Shown piece by piece: positions 21,351 to 33,568 of a stretch of DNA of 64,000 bases (position 1 is the first letter of the stretch; every line of letters begins with the position of its first letter). The notes under the pieces are model-generated. The model searched no databases. It saw only the letters and a list, made by a program, of their open reading frames with translations, and was not told the DNA's origin. Origin of the DNA: Acanthoscelides obtectus (Eukaryota > Arthropoda > Insecta > Coleoptera > Chrysomelidae); the NCBI GenBank assembly GCA_963669975.1, contig CAVLJG010000003.1:31515176-31579175 (forward strand), given 5' to 3'. A program made the translations under genes and the position numbers.

Positions 21351-21869
21351 AGATAATTGAACGCTTAATACCTCAAATGAAAGCTTGTTAGATAAAGATA
21401 TTAATTACATAATTTGCACATTTCATTACTAGGAGATTTTTTTACAGAAAATTGCATTTTTTATCGAATAAGTTAGTAAAAAAAAAGAAAATGATACATT
21501 TAAAAAGTTTAATTTTAAAAAGTTTGTAGCTTTTCAACATTTTATTACTTATTATGAACTATTGGAATGTCTGCTATGCGACGATAACAAAAAACTCAAA
21601 ATAAGCATGCAGTTATTTTGTATTTCAATTTTAACCGTCTGAATTCGGAATTAAAAATAAAAACCTTAAAATTCAAATAACTCAAAAATGGTTAACTTTT
21701 GGATAAGACATGATAGGACAAAATCGGTTGCTTTTGACCTAATCTATCACCCCTTAACAGGAATACGTGACATTACAAATCACCCTGTATAGAAAAGGCA
21801 GTTGATGTTATGATCCCTAGGTCTCAAAAAATCTAATCGTTAATTACCCTGATGACCTTCCTCTGAAGG

Positions 21870-22141
21870 CCTCAAAGACACAATGTGATTGCGCAGCGCA
21901 TCCCCAAATCAGTGAAGCGTATGACATGATTGAATGAAATAAAGCTGTTCTCAACACCGCATTCCACTAAGCGTCGTAACGCATACAGTCCAGACTCAAT
22001 ATTTTTCGCGACATGGTTTATATGGATATCCGTTTTAAGGTGCGGGTCGACGTGTACCCCAGAAATTTTACAGATGGTGTATTCATATTTAAATCCATTA
22101 GCTGTCATAGTGAAGACACCATCTGTTGGGTTTTGCTTTGA
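21870..22141 (-). pseudogene. Non-LTR reverse transcriptase thumb fragment
   Basis: The minus strand gives ISGVHVDPHLKTDIHINHVA followed by KNIESGLYALRRLVE, the conserved segment after the RT palm (fLGv.vD..L.w..Hi..va.kl..g.y.LR.L). A decayed GMRC and a VFEAF-like continuation follow. It is isolated; neither palm nor endonuclease is nearby. Confidence 0.75.
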
Positions 22142-22840
22142 ATGATCTCCATGACGTTCCCTATATGGCAAAACAAAGATCTGTATTCTGAATTATTAAA
22201 CTCGTTACAATTTCTGCGAAAAATCCAATTGTCTAAATTACCAGGAAAATTAATCAAACTCCCGTCAAATAATCCGGATAACAAAGCTTCCTTCGCTCCA
22301 GTGGTAAGCAATGCGTGTTATCGATTCCAGGGTATTTTTAGGTTGTGCAGTAGGTGTACTCGTATTAACGTCAGTCGAAATATCTGTTCCGCGCCTACGA
22401 ATCCGACATAATCCAACGTTGTTTGGACGGCTATTGTGTGCCCGGTCAAACGTACTTAATGGCTCCACACGTGTGGCTCTGCACTCTGCCTCATTCGATG
22501 CGACATCGTTGCTCGCATCCATTTTTTCACCGAATAATACACATGTCACCGCGTTGGGTATCTTATATGGTATCATTTAATGGAAGAAATGCATCAATTA
22601 GGGTATCCAACATACACATAACTAGGGCCCTCAAAGAAAATGACGCCAAGTAGGTTGATTGTAATTCCTACGCAATGCTGTTATTAATTCATAAAGGATT
22701 ATCTTCGGCACAAGTTCGCCCGTAAGAAAAAAGTTAACCAGATCTATAACAATGAAATTAAATGGATTAGTCAACCAGTCCATACAATGAATCCACAGTC
22801 CACACCCATTTGACAACAGTGCGATCTAGACATTTCTGTC
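22142..22840. other. Unassigned; overlapping open frames without known motif
   Basis: Both strands are open for 80-100 codons around 22265-22580. I recognise no domain in any frame. It could be a diverged part of the neighbouring retrotransposon or DD41D elements. Confidence 0.35.
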
Positions 22841-22844
22841 CCGC

Positions 22845-23360
22845 CCTACTGACCGTAGCCGCCAGAGAGCGTGAAATGGGCCTCGTCGGTCATCACTATT
22901 TGCTTCCAAAAATCAAGTTCAGCATCAACCATGCGAGAGACTATTTGGACGTATTCCAAGCGACGTGGACGGTCATTTGGCAATAGCTTGTGTGTTAACT
23001 ACACCTTATAAGGAAACAAATGCAAATCATCCTTCAAAATGCGCCGCAATGTGGTTCCACTGATGCCAAAATGCTGAGCGGGGTGACGATACGACACTTT
23101 TGGGTTCTGAGCAAGGCTGTCTCTGACCCTTTCAACCAATTCATTCCAACGTCTTGGTAGTTCATGAACGGGATGTTGACGATCTCCCACTGTCCCGTAC
23201 TCAAGAAAATTTGAAACCAAACGACGGATAGTGTTGTCAGTTTTTGCCACGATATTTTCGACGATATGCACGTTGCGGTAACACAACTGAACGACGATTT
23301 TCAATGTACATTGTGACTATTTCGGCGCGTTTTTTCGGTGTAAAGCGATTGATGACAAAA
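22845..23360 (-). pseudogene. DD41D transposase, N-terminal half
   Basis: The N terminus INRFTPKKRAEIVTMYIENR and VVLPQRAYRRKYRGKN is a helix-turn-helix of the family. After a frameshift comes DNTIRRLVSNFLEYGTVGDR, then HFGISGTTLRRILKDDLHLF (second helix-turn-helix) and, after a stop, VMTDEAHFTLSGGYGQ with the first catalytic aspartate. The rest of the catalytic core is absent. Its closest resemblance in the window is to the elements at 20.3 kb and 40.1 kb. Confidence 0.8.
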
Positions 23361-23579
23361 ATTGTAGTAAACTGACGTTTCAGAAACACGTATAAACAAA
23401 TCACTCGGTTGGTAAATATCAAAGTCATTCGATGTTTCAATACCGGCATGAAAGATGGCGCATCCGGTATCTCTATAATTCCAAGTTTTACAACAAATGT
23501 AACAAATGTACGGGAAAATATTTGATGTGTAAATATGTACTGATAGGCGCATAAAATTACTGGGGTTGGCAGCGTATAA

Positions 23580-23890
23580 ATATAATGCTCCAACAAAACA
23601 TACCCTCCCCTACCCCGTACAACCCCCAACCCCGAATTTACAACCCCTAATATTTTTTTCTGAAAATGATCAGGAGCCTGTGAAACACCCCCAGTGCTGC
23701 GACCACTAGACCGATTTGCAAAAACTGTGCTTTTTCTTCGTTGGCATATTAGTCACTTTGAGACAACGGGCAGACCGACAGATCGACGGAAATAACATGG
23801 TAGTAGTACTACTAGTCACAAGTCCTTTGAAGTGAATAAATGTTTCAGAGAGTAGGTGCAATGCCTGAAACTTACCATGTGATTTTCATG
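23580..23890. repeat. Dispersed repeat related to 36715-37000 and 58925-59240
   Basis: Shared features in order are TTTTTCTGAAAATGAT, AGGAGCCT, GACCGATTT, AAAAACT and GAGCTTTTTC(G/T)TC-like segments, with cagacagaccgaca-type runs in two of the copies. Divergent, non-coding. Confidence 0.55.
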
Positions 23891-24254
23891 CTGATAATCA
23901 ACCACGTTTGTCTGGCCCCTAAATGAAACCTTACACGTTTGAGTTGCTGTTTACTGACACGACCATGTTGACCTTTTTGATGTACAAATTAATGACAATT
24001 TTGATGACAATATATTTTATTTATTTGTCTCCTAGATGACAGTTCTTTTGTTTTGTTTTTTCGTATTCGTATGCTTCACTTGTTTGAATGGTCTTGTGAG
24101 ATGCTGAGATTGGGCGAGGCCATCATCGCAATTTTAAGATGGCACTCCGCACAACCACCAAAGCTCAGGACCTAGGGGTAACCATTCCCGCTCCCAATAG
24201 AACGTCCTGCCTCCCGGAGCGACAACTGGGTATGAGGTTTTTTTAATGTACCAG

Positions 24255-24440
24255 ACACGTCACCCTCGTTCATCGTTCCAAAAACGCCAGAAGTTTTCCG
24301 AAAACAAATATGTTACGATAATAGTTCTGAGTGAGCTTCCGCGTTTTCGGCGAACTTTTAGCGCTTTCGGGACGACGGACGGGGGTGACCTGTTTGGTAC
24401 ATAAAAAGGGCAGAACCTTATGCTTATATTGTGACGACTG
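24255..24440. repeat. Dispersed repeat, partner of 39415-39620
   Basis: GTTACGATA.TAGTTCTG, TTTCGGGACGACG and GGTTGACCT or GGGTGACCT segments recur in the same order and orientation at 39.4 kb. Non-coding. Confidence 0.65.
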
Positions 24441-25918
24441 TACTTACTGCACCAGCACCAACCAGAACGAGCCCCATGCACATGTGCAAGAGCCTACCTT
24501 TTGACTTACCCTATATAAAACATTCTATACTATACTACACCTTACTATCGTCGGCTGTCTGAATCACTTCCGGTCGGGTGCGCCATCTAGCGGGGCCCGC
24601 CAGTCAACATATACCATCAACCCCGTTCAAATTTAGAATTTAGAAAAGACGGTCCAGTCCCACGATAAGAGATTCTCCCCGAGTGATCCCTAGGCAGGAA
24701 TAATGCCACGTGTCGGCCAATCCAGTTTTTCTAAACTGATAGAAGCCCCACCGGCGGCGAATAACACACCTTTGCAGATTATGCATTATTCACAGACGAT
24801 GTGTACATTTATCAGCGGATACTGTTTAGGATATCTATCGACCTATATGGCGCCTATGTGGCGCGTCTAAGGCGCTACAGTGTGGCTACTCGTGGCAATG
24901 TTGTCATCAGAATTATCATTTGGAATTGAAAAAAGCCGCCATGGTGGACGATATGTTGTGTCAGTAAGCAGCGATTCAAACTTGCTTGCTTGCTTGCTTT
25001 CTTTCAGCGGCCAGTACTTCTTATCTGCTGTAGTATTAAAATTATTAACTACTTCAGAAATCTCGACTACAGTACCTAATCTATACTTTCTCTAACCAAG
25101 GCGTAACAATTGAATATCGTCATTGTATGTAGATGCGCATGTGCTGCCAACTGTCTCAACCAGAGCACAGGTAGGATCAACTTCCTTATCTATATTAATG
25201 AAATAATTTTCCTGCTCGCTTCAGGTCTCCGAACCGTTCCTTCCATGTGACGCCACTTTCTAATATCCGCTCATTCATAAATCAGGGACACATTGTAATT
25301 ATGGAGGTTAGTAGCTTATAAACCAAGATATTTTCATTGGTATGTAGAGCGAATAAATATAATTAAGGAAAAGAGATTATACAAGTTAGAGGTAACAATC
25401 CCATTAGCATTAACTTATTCAAAGTACTAAATAGTTGGACTGGAAGAATTTTATAGAATCTATTAGTTATTCTAAATATACGTATATACTTTGGACGGAG
25501 GATGAGGCTTTGCTCATATTGTAGAACCATTCTATGTTTTTACTTACAAAGTGTTGTCTAAGTAAGTACTCAAAGAAGGACATCATGAGGATTTTAAAAA
25601 AAAAGTATTACGTGCTGTACTTTATTATCCATTATATTCTTATAATATACATCTGTTTAAAGTCTGATCGCTTAAAATGATTCTCAAAAGTAAATTAGCT
25701 TCTAATGCATGCCATTTTGGACCAACAAAAAACTCGCCAAAATATAACACTCATTACGCATGAGCCTCACAAGGGCTAAGACCAACCTCTTACTTTGTGA
25801 GTACTAAACCGCACATGAAAAATTACTATAACAGGCACAGGCCTACATCGCGCGTTTTTAGAAACTCCTTTGGAGAGCTGTGGGCTTTCAAAGGCTAGCG
25901 GTATCACAAGAAAATATA
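24441..25918. other. No recognisable gene; (TTGC)n microsatellite
   Basis: A short CTTGCTTGCTTGCTTGC run lies at 24981-25000. GC-richer sequence at 24540-24860 shows no motif I can name. Confidence 0.5.
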
Positions 25919-27330
25919 CTAAGTGACATAAATCCGAACACCCAGTTTAAATGGTTTTATTTTAATAAAATTTTGTATAAGACTTAATGAAGCATAATAA
26001 GTAAATGATAAAAATTTCAAAATAAATGCACTGCTTTAAAGCCCTTTGACCTTTAATAATGTGTGGATGCACCCTGATGTGCTAAGCATTCTCCAACGCG
26101 CCTAGGCATGCTTCTGATCAGGTGGTCAATGTCCTCCAGTGGTATCTCATTCCAGGCAACCACCAACTCCTCTCGAAGTGCTTCTAGAGTCTGAGGAGGA
26201 CGTTGCAAATTGAGCAATCTCCTACCCATCATATCCCACACGTGCTCAATTGGGGATAAGTCGGGAGATCTTGGTGGCCATGGTAACAATGTGACATCAT
26301 TATGTTGAAAGAAGTCTATTGTGACTCTTGCAACATGTGGTCGGGCATTATCTTGTTGGAAAGTTGGATCTGCCAGGGTGTCAAGATAGGGTAAAAGATG
26401 GGGTACTAGAACTTCGTGGATTTAACGCTGCGCGTTCATGTTACCTCTGATGAAGATTAAAGGTGACCTGGAACCATAAGCTATAGCACCCCAAACCATA
26501 ACTCCAACAGTGTGATGAAAATGTCTTTCAACAAAAAACTGTGGATTCCTCCATTCACCACGTCGCCTTCTAACCCTGGCACGACCATCGTGCATGCCTA
26601 AACAAAATCGAGACTAGTCACTAAAGACAATGTTCCATTCCTGATCCCAGAGTGACCGTTGTCTGCACCACTCAAGGCGATTACGTCGGTGTTCTCGAGT
26701 TAAAGGGAGGACCCAGTGTGGCCGGTATGAAAACAAGCCAGACTTCTCATTCGTCGGTAAACACTTCGCATGCCAATAGGTCTTCCGTGTTCTGCAAACC
26801 ATTCATTTGCAATGGACCTGGTAGTGGAGAAACGGTCCCTTAAGGCCAATAATCTTAGGCGGCGAACTTCACGGTCTGTTGTTCTACGGCGGCGTCCAGT
26901 GCCCCTTGCTCTTTGCGTACGGCCTTCTCGAAGCCATGCCTGACAACACCTAACCACAGTGTCTACACTTCTTTGCACTCTAACTGCAATTGCCCGAAAA
27001 GAAAGTCCAGCTTAACGAAGTCCCACTATACGGCGCCTATCAAACTCACTAAGTTGACGAAATCGTACTGGTCTCCGTACTCTAGGCATCGTAACCGATC
27101 GCAAAGGATGTCAAGAACCAAAATCCGCCAACGTTGATTCTTTACTGCGGCTGAAATATTCATTTTTAGAGCGTTAGTGAATTAAAAAAAAGCAGTATAA
27201 AAACCGGAATGTCCAACTGATAAGGCTGAAAATTTTTTCACTTGTTATTTACAGTAAGATAAATACATTCACCAACTTTTATTAAAATAAAACCATTTAA
27301 ACAGGGTGTTCGGATTTATATGTCACTTAG
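25919..27330 (-). mobile_element. Tc1-like (DD34E) DNA transposon, about 1412 bp
   Basis: TA on both sides. Inverted repeats of about 55 bp: the left reads CTAAGTGACATAAATCCGAA, and the right (reverse complement) CTAAGTGACATATAAATCCG, a 2-base indel, then both share GAACACCC and TTTAAATGGTTTTATTTTAA. One transposase pseudogene is inside. Confidence 0.9.
26053..27089 (-). pseudogene. Tc1-like transposase, several stops and a frameshift
   Basis: From MPRVRRPVRFRQLSEFDRRR the frame meets a stop within the first helix-turn-helix, then continues AGLSFRAIAVRVQRSVDTVV. GTGRRRRTTDREVRRL is the GRPR-like linker. A frameshift near 26730 separates SVYRRMRS from LTREHRRNRLEWCRQRSLWD. The first catalytic aspartate is in IVFSD but its following E is a stop. 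The second is in TFQQDNARPH and the glutamate in SPDLSPIEHVW, with 34 residues between: DD34E. A further stop follows NAQR. C terminus LAHQGASTHY. The many lesions mark an old copy. Confidence 0.88.
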
Positions 27331-28410
27331 TATATATCCATCCTTCAGAGTGGCTAATAAAGATATGCAGACGGTACCAACACGTCAGTGTTTCTGTGAG
27401 CTTTTACACTTGAGCAAAAGGTACCTTAAAAAATGTATCAAAAAAGCGCTTTGATCACAAACTATGAAGATGTCTCATAGATTTGAGCGAGAAGAACTTA
27501 AAACAGAATCGAAGAAGACGCCTCCAGCAAATATATCACGATTGTGACTAGAGAGTAGCTTTACTCCTGGCAGAGCAATCTTGATTGGCGCTGCAAAGGG
27601 CTGTTGGAGGAATATATCGCAAGTATTCACAAAGAAACTCTATTGAAGATAAACATATAAAAAGCAAACGTTAGGCGCACTGTAGAGGACAGCTGGTCTC
27701 CGCACAGGGTAGATTGGCAAGTCAGACCCTCCGAGGGGGACTGCCCCAGACCGAGAATAACCTCACATGTCAGCCCAATTAGACTTCATAATCACCATAT
27801 TCCCACTTCGACTGACAAGGATGCACGATTGCTGATCATGCATAAGCATCAGCGGATGTGGTTTGGGATATATGTTCGTAAGCTAGCGAGCTAGGTCGAG
27901 TAAAGGCTTACAGAGTGATTACTTGTGACACTTGTGTAACAAACAAAATATTCAATCTAATAGAGAAAAATAACATGGAGGTCACCTTCAAGCCTAATAT
28001 GAATATCGATGTCCCTAGAGCCTTAGGAACACGTAGCACAATATTACCTGAGTCAATTGTGTCGACGTACGTATTTTTGAATAACGTGTCGCAGTTAATA
28101 TAGCATATCAAATTGCATAATTTAGAGCGGTAATAAACAGCACATAAACATGTAGCATTTCAAATGAACAACACCAGAGGTAATTGCAAACATAGAGCCT
28201 AGAAATGGAAGCGTTGTTTTTAATGTATAGAATATTAAATTTGGACCGTTGTGGACTACACTGTACTACATTATTCACTAGAGCGCAAAAGGGGTTGTGA
28301 CTACTTACAACTTGATTACCCACTTAACAACATATTATCATTTAATGTTAGTTTATGTTTCATTACATTATGAAACCGAGTGTAAGGTACCTGTCAAGGC
28401 CAATCTTATA
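27331..28410. other. No recognisable gene
   Basis: Nothing beyond short chance frames was found. Confidence 0.45.
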
Positions 28411-28860
28411 AAAACTAGTACTATATCTTTCGTCCGTCCAACGACAGGCCGGCAACCATGGACAGGTGTTTCGTGCTTTTTTGGGAACTTATCAGCATGG
28501 TCTAGGCTTGGTCTCAGGTAGTACAATAAAGGAAAGCTGAGCAATTAGCCTATATCTGAGGTACACACTTTATCGAAATAAAGCAAAAAGTGCTGTCTAT
28601 TACCAAAATCGACCACTGCGCGGGTGAAACAGCAAGCTATCCGTATCTCGGTTCGCATTTGACAGCCGGGTCACAACTGCGACCGCTAGATGTCGTCGGT
28701 TCTGGCGGTATGGTAGATGTGGTCTACTCGGCATTGCACAAACTAGTGATATAGTTTTCGTTTGTTTTCCACCGACAGCCAACCATGGACAGCCGTTTTT
28801 TGCTTTTCTGGCAGCTCGTCAGGATGATCTTGGCTTGACCTAAAATAGTACTGCGAAGGT
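28411..28860 (+). repeat. Pair of direct repeats, 327 bases apart
   Basis: Blocks 28411-28530 and 28738-28860 share AACTAGT.ATAT, CCATGGACAG, TTTTGCTTTT-like and TCTTGGCTTG-like segments in the same order. They flank a GC-richer spacer. Non-coding; could be remnants of long terminal repeats or a tandem array, but neither is proven. Confidence 0.6.
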
Positions 28861-31754
28861 CTGCCGAAATCAAACAGCACAAAGTGTCATCTAGTTTGAT
28901 TTGATGTAATGATTTGACCCTGTGTAGGTGCAAAGAGTTCAGACGATATTCAAAGAAAGTATTCCAAAGGTTACTAACGATCATCATGGGATGCAAGGAA
29001 ACCTTAGCACCAGCAATAAAATTGAGCAAGAGCTATATTATGGCAAATTAAGCAGGATTTGTTTAAGAGTCGATTTCACTAACATTTAAATTTGACGGAG
29101 GCTTCCACCAATAAGGGAGCAGCTTATCGAAATGCAATTTGACGCAAGCTGTCAAAGCTGAGAAAAATGATCATGAAGGTGGATCACAAAACGTGTTTTA
29201 TTAACAAAATCCTTGGGCATCTGTTCATGTGTAGGAATTTTCATAAAATTTCTGCTCTCAGGTATGTATATATTTTTAACAACAAAAGGCTGTGTCGTTT
29301 AAAACATTTCTTCAAATTTAGTAGGCAGAAGTGCTAACATTATTCGAGGTTATGAACCAAAATGATAAAACTGTATAGTAATAATGTTGATATTATCTTT
29401 AAGATAAATAATCAATCAATTTTCAAACATTTTGATGCTAACCTGTCATCTCATAGTTTGACAGCTATTGATTACTACAATTTGAGGGTAGCACAGATTA
29501 TAACGGTGGATTGTTTACTGTGATTGGTTGAAAATAATCACCAGTTTTTTGTGACATCAACCCTTAAAATACTTTACTTACATATCGATGATGAGCAATA
29601 CTCACGATGTTTACTAGTTTAAGTAACGAAAACATATGAAACATGGTTTGGAAAATTGTGTGTTCCGTTTCATGAAATTTTTTTCTGAACGACTTTTTGC
29701 TCAAAACACAACTGTTGCGTAGGTACCATTTGAGTACAAGGATTGTGCAATCACAAAACAAACTAAGGCAAATTTTATTCCAGTAAATTATGAGTCACAG
29801 TGCAATCACGTCTAATGCCTATTTCGATTTAAGACGGTTGCTACTTTTATAAATTTCTATAATGGAAAAAAACTATTTGAAGGCTATGGGAATATGATTC
29901 ATCTTGGCAATTATTAGGCCTAGCCTCATCTAAAGCTCGCACATCAAACCTAGAAATAACGTGTACATTTGTAAATTACTCTCTACGAGTTAACCCGAAC
30001 GCGGTTTGTTAGCCATAATTGAATAAAGCAATTGGTTGAACCTGAATTACAATGTACAATCACTGCTGTCTCTCATTTGGGAAATCGTTAATTCTATTAC
30101 CATTATGGCACTCAAATGGGCCTCAACGGTCAAGGGGCAAGCGCTATCAAAGTAATGTAACACACTACACTGGGTATGTGCTTTGTTGGAAGCATCCAAA
30201 TTCAAACAAGGGATTTAATCATGTCCATTCAATACAAATACATGTCGATTCGGTACAGTTAGTAGAGTTTTGATGATATGCAATGACAAATTGGTGGTGA
30301 CATAAAAACTACGGTAGCAACGCTTCGGCAAATCAAATCATAATATCGTGACTGGGATAAATGGAAACGTGAAACAGATCTCAATGTATAGGTCTTTCAT
30401 TGTTTTTTACACAGTTAAACTACGTAAATTAATCGGCTTTTATGCATGGTCAATTGAAGATTTGTTTTCTGACTTAGTGCTTGTTATTGTTTATCACGTT
30501 GTTACAGTTTCTTTTTATAGTCGTCTAAAACTATCGTTGATAAAGTAAATTATTACAACGTTTTTCTTATTTAGAATAATAATTGTATAGCAGTTCTTAA
30601 AAATATCGAACTTCATTTTTAAAATTATTTAGTCTAATAATTTTGTGGTAGAAAATCATACTCTCTATCTCGCTAAAGGTCATTTTTTATAATTTCTACC
30701 GACTCTAAATACGAGAGCTGAAGGTGACTTGGTGCACTCGTGTAGGAATTCAGCGGCCCACTACCCGATTTTTTTAAAGGTTTCACACGCAGCGCTGCGG
30801 TTTTATCGCGTGGTGGAGAGCTTAATAGAAATTGACCTCTATTAGTGAGTCTGTTATCGGAACCCTTTTCCTCTCCCTCTTGCGATGATAGCAGCAGAGA
30901 GAGAAACACAATTTCTTGTTACAATTATGAACGTGAGGACTTTTTCGATTTTAAAGTTGCTTCTGAAAGTTCAATCAACACATCCAAGCTTCAAACTTCA
31001 TCAATATTAACCGATTAAATCCAGGATTCATTAGCATCCAAGAAATCCTGAATGAAATAGAGCCTTGGAAAACAACGAAGATTTTGAAGAAAAGAAAGAA
31101 CTATTGCAACTGTCACGAAAATGACTCCTGACCTGCCAAAGTAGAATTTCCGAAGAAAAAAAACAATTTCTGATGGCAATGATCCCTTAAAATAGATAAT
31201 GTTATGAAGATCTATTGAATACTAATATTCATTAGAAGCTATTTTTTAGGTTTTTTTCGTTATTATTTACCACAATATTTATATTTTTGTAATGGCACTT
31301 AGCCCATTCTATGATTATGCAACTGTTATAATTTTTTTCTGCTTTTTTTACAAAATGTTCCCGAATATATTAATTACACAGAAAAATACTTACTTGAATA
31401 AACCTACGTTTAATTTTCAGAGAGCTTTTATAATACTCGTACATTGATTGTAGAACAAAAAATACTGTTTATCTCAAAATAATAATTTTGGCACTTAGCA
31501 CATTATTGACTTCAAGTCTTCAATTATTTTGTGTGAACTCAAAGACATACGATTTTTAGTTTTGTCTCGTCAACGTCAGTCTTCCGTATTTGTCCTTGTC
31601 ACTCTCAGTATGATAACTTGCTTTTAATGGGCGTGTAATTTTTATTCGCCCGTGAAAAATCTTCATTATAAAAAATAGTTAGTGCCTGAGGATACAATTG
31701 CCCTGTCGACAGTTTCTGGCATCCTAGTTTTATTCAGTATTGCTTGACAATTCG
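28861..31754. other. No recognisable gene; short repeat at 29105-29170
   Basis: The block at 29105-29170 is the inverted partner of 2785-2850. Elsewhere there are only short frames. The minus-strand frame at 30673-30909 begins inside low-complexity serine-rich sequence and shows no domain. Confidence 0.45.
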
Positions 31755-32096
31755 TCATAGAAAGTAGGCTTCGATTTCAGTCAATGGGCTCTGGAAGAGC
31801 TCATTGAAGATCCGCTGTTTTCTCGTCGAGTTTTGTTGAATGACGAAGCACATTTTTGGCGGAATGGATATGTGAATAAACAAAATTTGCCTTATTTGAG
31901 CTGATGAGCAACCCGAACAGACTTCCCTATTTTTCGTGAAAATGAGGCCGGTTAGAACGTAACCATCAATGGCGAGCGTTATCTCACTATGATAACAGAA
32001 TTTTTGTTGCCTAAAATTGTAGCCTGTAATGTCGGCGACATTTGGTTTCAGCAAGATGGAGCACACACAGCGCGCGAAACTAAATAGCTTTAAGGA

Positions 32097-32705
32097 ATGC
32101 ACACACTGACGCGAATTAATTCGCCGCGATAACGAGGCGAATATTTCGCGACATCGGCGATAACAAAAATCGTCGCTCCTATCACATATGCGCGAATATT
32201 TCGCAACAGAGCCAGTCAAAATTCGTGTCTCCTTTTAAGATTTGAGCGAAAATTTCACAAGATATTTCTTCTTTTGATATATGAAAAGTTGGACTCTTCA
32301 ATCTCTGAAGATGAAGCAATACTATTATTGACTGCCTTAGAAGATGAAGTTGAAAGGTACGGCAAAATTGAAAACCTACCTGTAATCTCTTGCCCAATTT
32401 CATAGCATAAATTATCTTTCTTTTTTATATTTTTGTAATCTTCATGGCTTAAATCGTAGAAAATAGGATATTTCTTCAGAAACTCTATTAACCTTTCAGT
32501 TAGAGCCATCTTTGATTCGCAACGAAAGCGACAGAAAACGCGGCTGGTCGCGAAGGAAATAAAATCGCTGGAGTTTCGTTGTCGCCAAGCAAAATTTTCG
32601 CGCCGGTATGTTCGTCCTCATTATATGCTGAAGACCTTGAGTCGACGAATATTTCACAAAGCGAAAATTTCGCTAACGCACCGAATTATTCGCGTCAATG
32701 TGCAT
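32097..32705 (-). mobile_element. TIR element carrying a MADF domain, no transposase
   Basis: Inserted in the DD41D gene. The ends are inverted: TGCACACACTGACGCGAATT on the left and TGCACATTGACGCGAATAAT on the right (reverse complement), about 25-30 bp. Subterminal regions are full of TTCGCG-type motifs. The target-site duplication is not clear. MADF or Myb/SANT-type proteins are the accessory proteins of PIF/Harbinger transposons, so a non-autonomous Harbinger relative is likely, but no DDE nuclease is present to confirm this. Confidence 0.65.
32255..32509 (-). CDS. MADF-domain protein, N-terminal exon
   Basis: From the ATG the frame reads MALTERLIEFLKKYPIFYDL, SHEDYKNIKKKDNLCYEIGQ and EITG, a clear start of a MADF domain (LIe.v...P.LyD..h..Yk....k...w.eIg). 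The usual tryptophan near residue 36 is C. At 32380 a consensus donor AG/GTAGGT follows ITG, so the open frame beyond it (to the stop at 32255) may be intron, and the true exon would be 32380-32509. No downstream MADF exon is present before the terminal repeat, so the domain is incomplete. MADF proteins bind DNA; here it would be a transposon-encoded accessory factor. Confidence 0.65.
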   Translation of the reverse strand: MALTERLIEFLKKYPIFYDLSHEDYKNIKKKDNLCYEIGQEITGRFSILPYLSTSSSKAVNNSIASSSEIEESNFSYIKRRNIL

Positions 32706-32904
32706 TCGTTTATTGAGAAATCATTATGGCGAACAGATAATTTCGCGTTTTGGACCTGTCAACGGGCTGCCTAAATCGTACGATATCACACACTTTGGAC
32801 TTTTTTTTGGGGGTTATGTTGAATCAAAAGTCCTTTTCGATAAGCCAGCTACGATGCAGGACTTAGAATCCAACATTACTCGCGTAATTCGACAGATACC
32901 GTGC

Positions 32905-33545
32905 CAATGCTATTTCCCAATTCTTTTGACGTTCATCGTAAGGACAGAAAACATAATCAATTGAACCTGTCAATGGGTGGTGGTGTACTACTGGCATTTG
33001 AAGCGGCTCTTAACTCTGTTGTAGATACTACGCAGTTTGATACAAGTTTCCCAGAAATAGATTTTTTGGTATGCAAATGCATTGTATCTCATCAGAATCT
33101 TTATTTCGCTGTCATATATGCTGCACCACATGTTTCTGTTGATACATTTGAAGCTTTTTTTGAAATGTTAGAAAACTGGGAAATCATGCAATCCAAACGT
33201 GTTGTCTTTCTGGGTGATTTCAATTCTTCAAACTTTGTGGAAAATAATTTAAATGATGCAAAGACCCGCTACATTGTTAATTGGCTCAACTTCTGGAACA
33301 TGAAACAGTATAATAATATTCATAACCAATATGATAGAATCCTGGACTTAGAAATAAGTAACATTGATTGTATTGTTTATAGAGATTTAGCTCCATTAGT
33401 GGATGAAGACGTGTATCATCCTTCTTTGTCCGTAACATTAAAAACTGTCTGCAAAAAGAGTGAATACGTCACAGTCAGTACTGACCGAAAAAGATATAAT
33501 TTTAGACGTGCTAATTTTTTTTCGCTGTACTTTGTTATTGGTTAA
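32905..33545 (+). pseudogene. Non-LTR endonuclease domain (ORF2, first part)
   Basis: The apurinic-type endonuclease is recognisable from NSFDVHRKDR and GGGVLLAFEAALNS, through LYFAVIYAAPH and VVFLGDFNSSNF (the GDFN metal-site motif), to a decayed SDH/PS motif at DEDVYHPSLSV. The N-terminal catalytic N and E motifs are lost by 5' truncation. The frame breaks at 33545, just before the RT frame, by a frameshift. Confidence 0.85.
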
Positions 33546-33568
33546 TTGGGATTTCTTGGATAACACTA

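Larger units (their letters stand above)
18857..21787 (-). mobile_element. DD41D transposon with about 184-bp inverted repeats, containing a second DD41D
   Basis: TA flanks both ends. The left arm (18857-19040) and right arm (21606-21787) are inverted copies with modest divergence; both start CAGGGTGA and share TGTCACGTATTCCTGTTAAG and GGGTGATAGATTAGGTCAAA. Transposase 1 ends inside the left arm. A different DD41D element starts at 20271, between the first gene and the right arm, so this is a nest. Confidence 0.88.

Noticed and set aside
20271..21787. Second DD41D gene as part of a bicistronic element with the first
   Set aside because: The two proteins are different subfamilies and a separate terminal repeat-like end with TA lies between them, so nesting is the simpler explanation.
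22265..22580. Overlapping open frames on both strands
   Set aside because: No motif and no codon pattern; the two-strand openness argues for chance or an unrecognised repeat.
28411..28860. Direct repeats as a pair of long terminal repeats
   Set aside because: No TG..CA ends, primer-binding site or internal gag-pol sequence; the spacer is too short.
30673..30909. Serine-rich minus-strand frame starting with a hydrophobic stretch, like a signal peptide
   Set aside because: Composition is driven by short purine/pyrimidine runs and there is no conserved domain.
32255..32509. MADF frame as a host transcription factor gene
   Set aside because: It sits inside a short TIR element inserted in a transposase gene, and the domain is incomplete.
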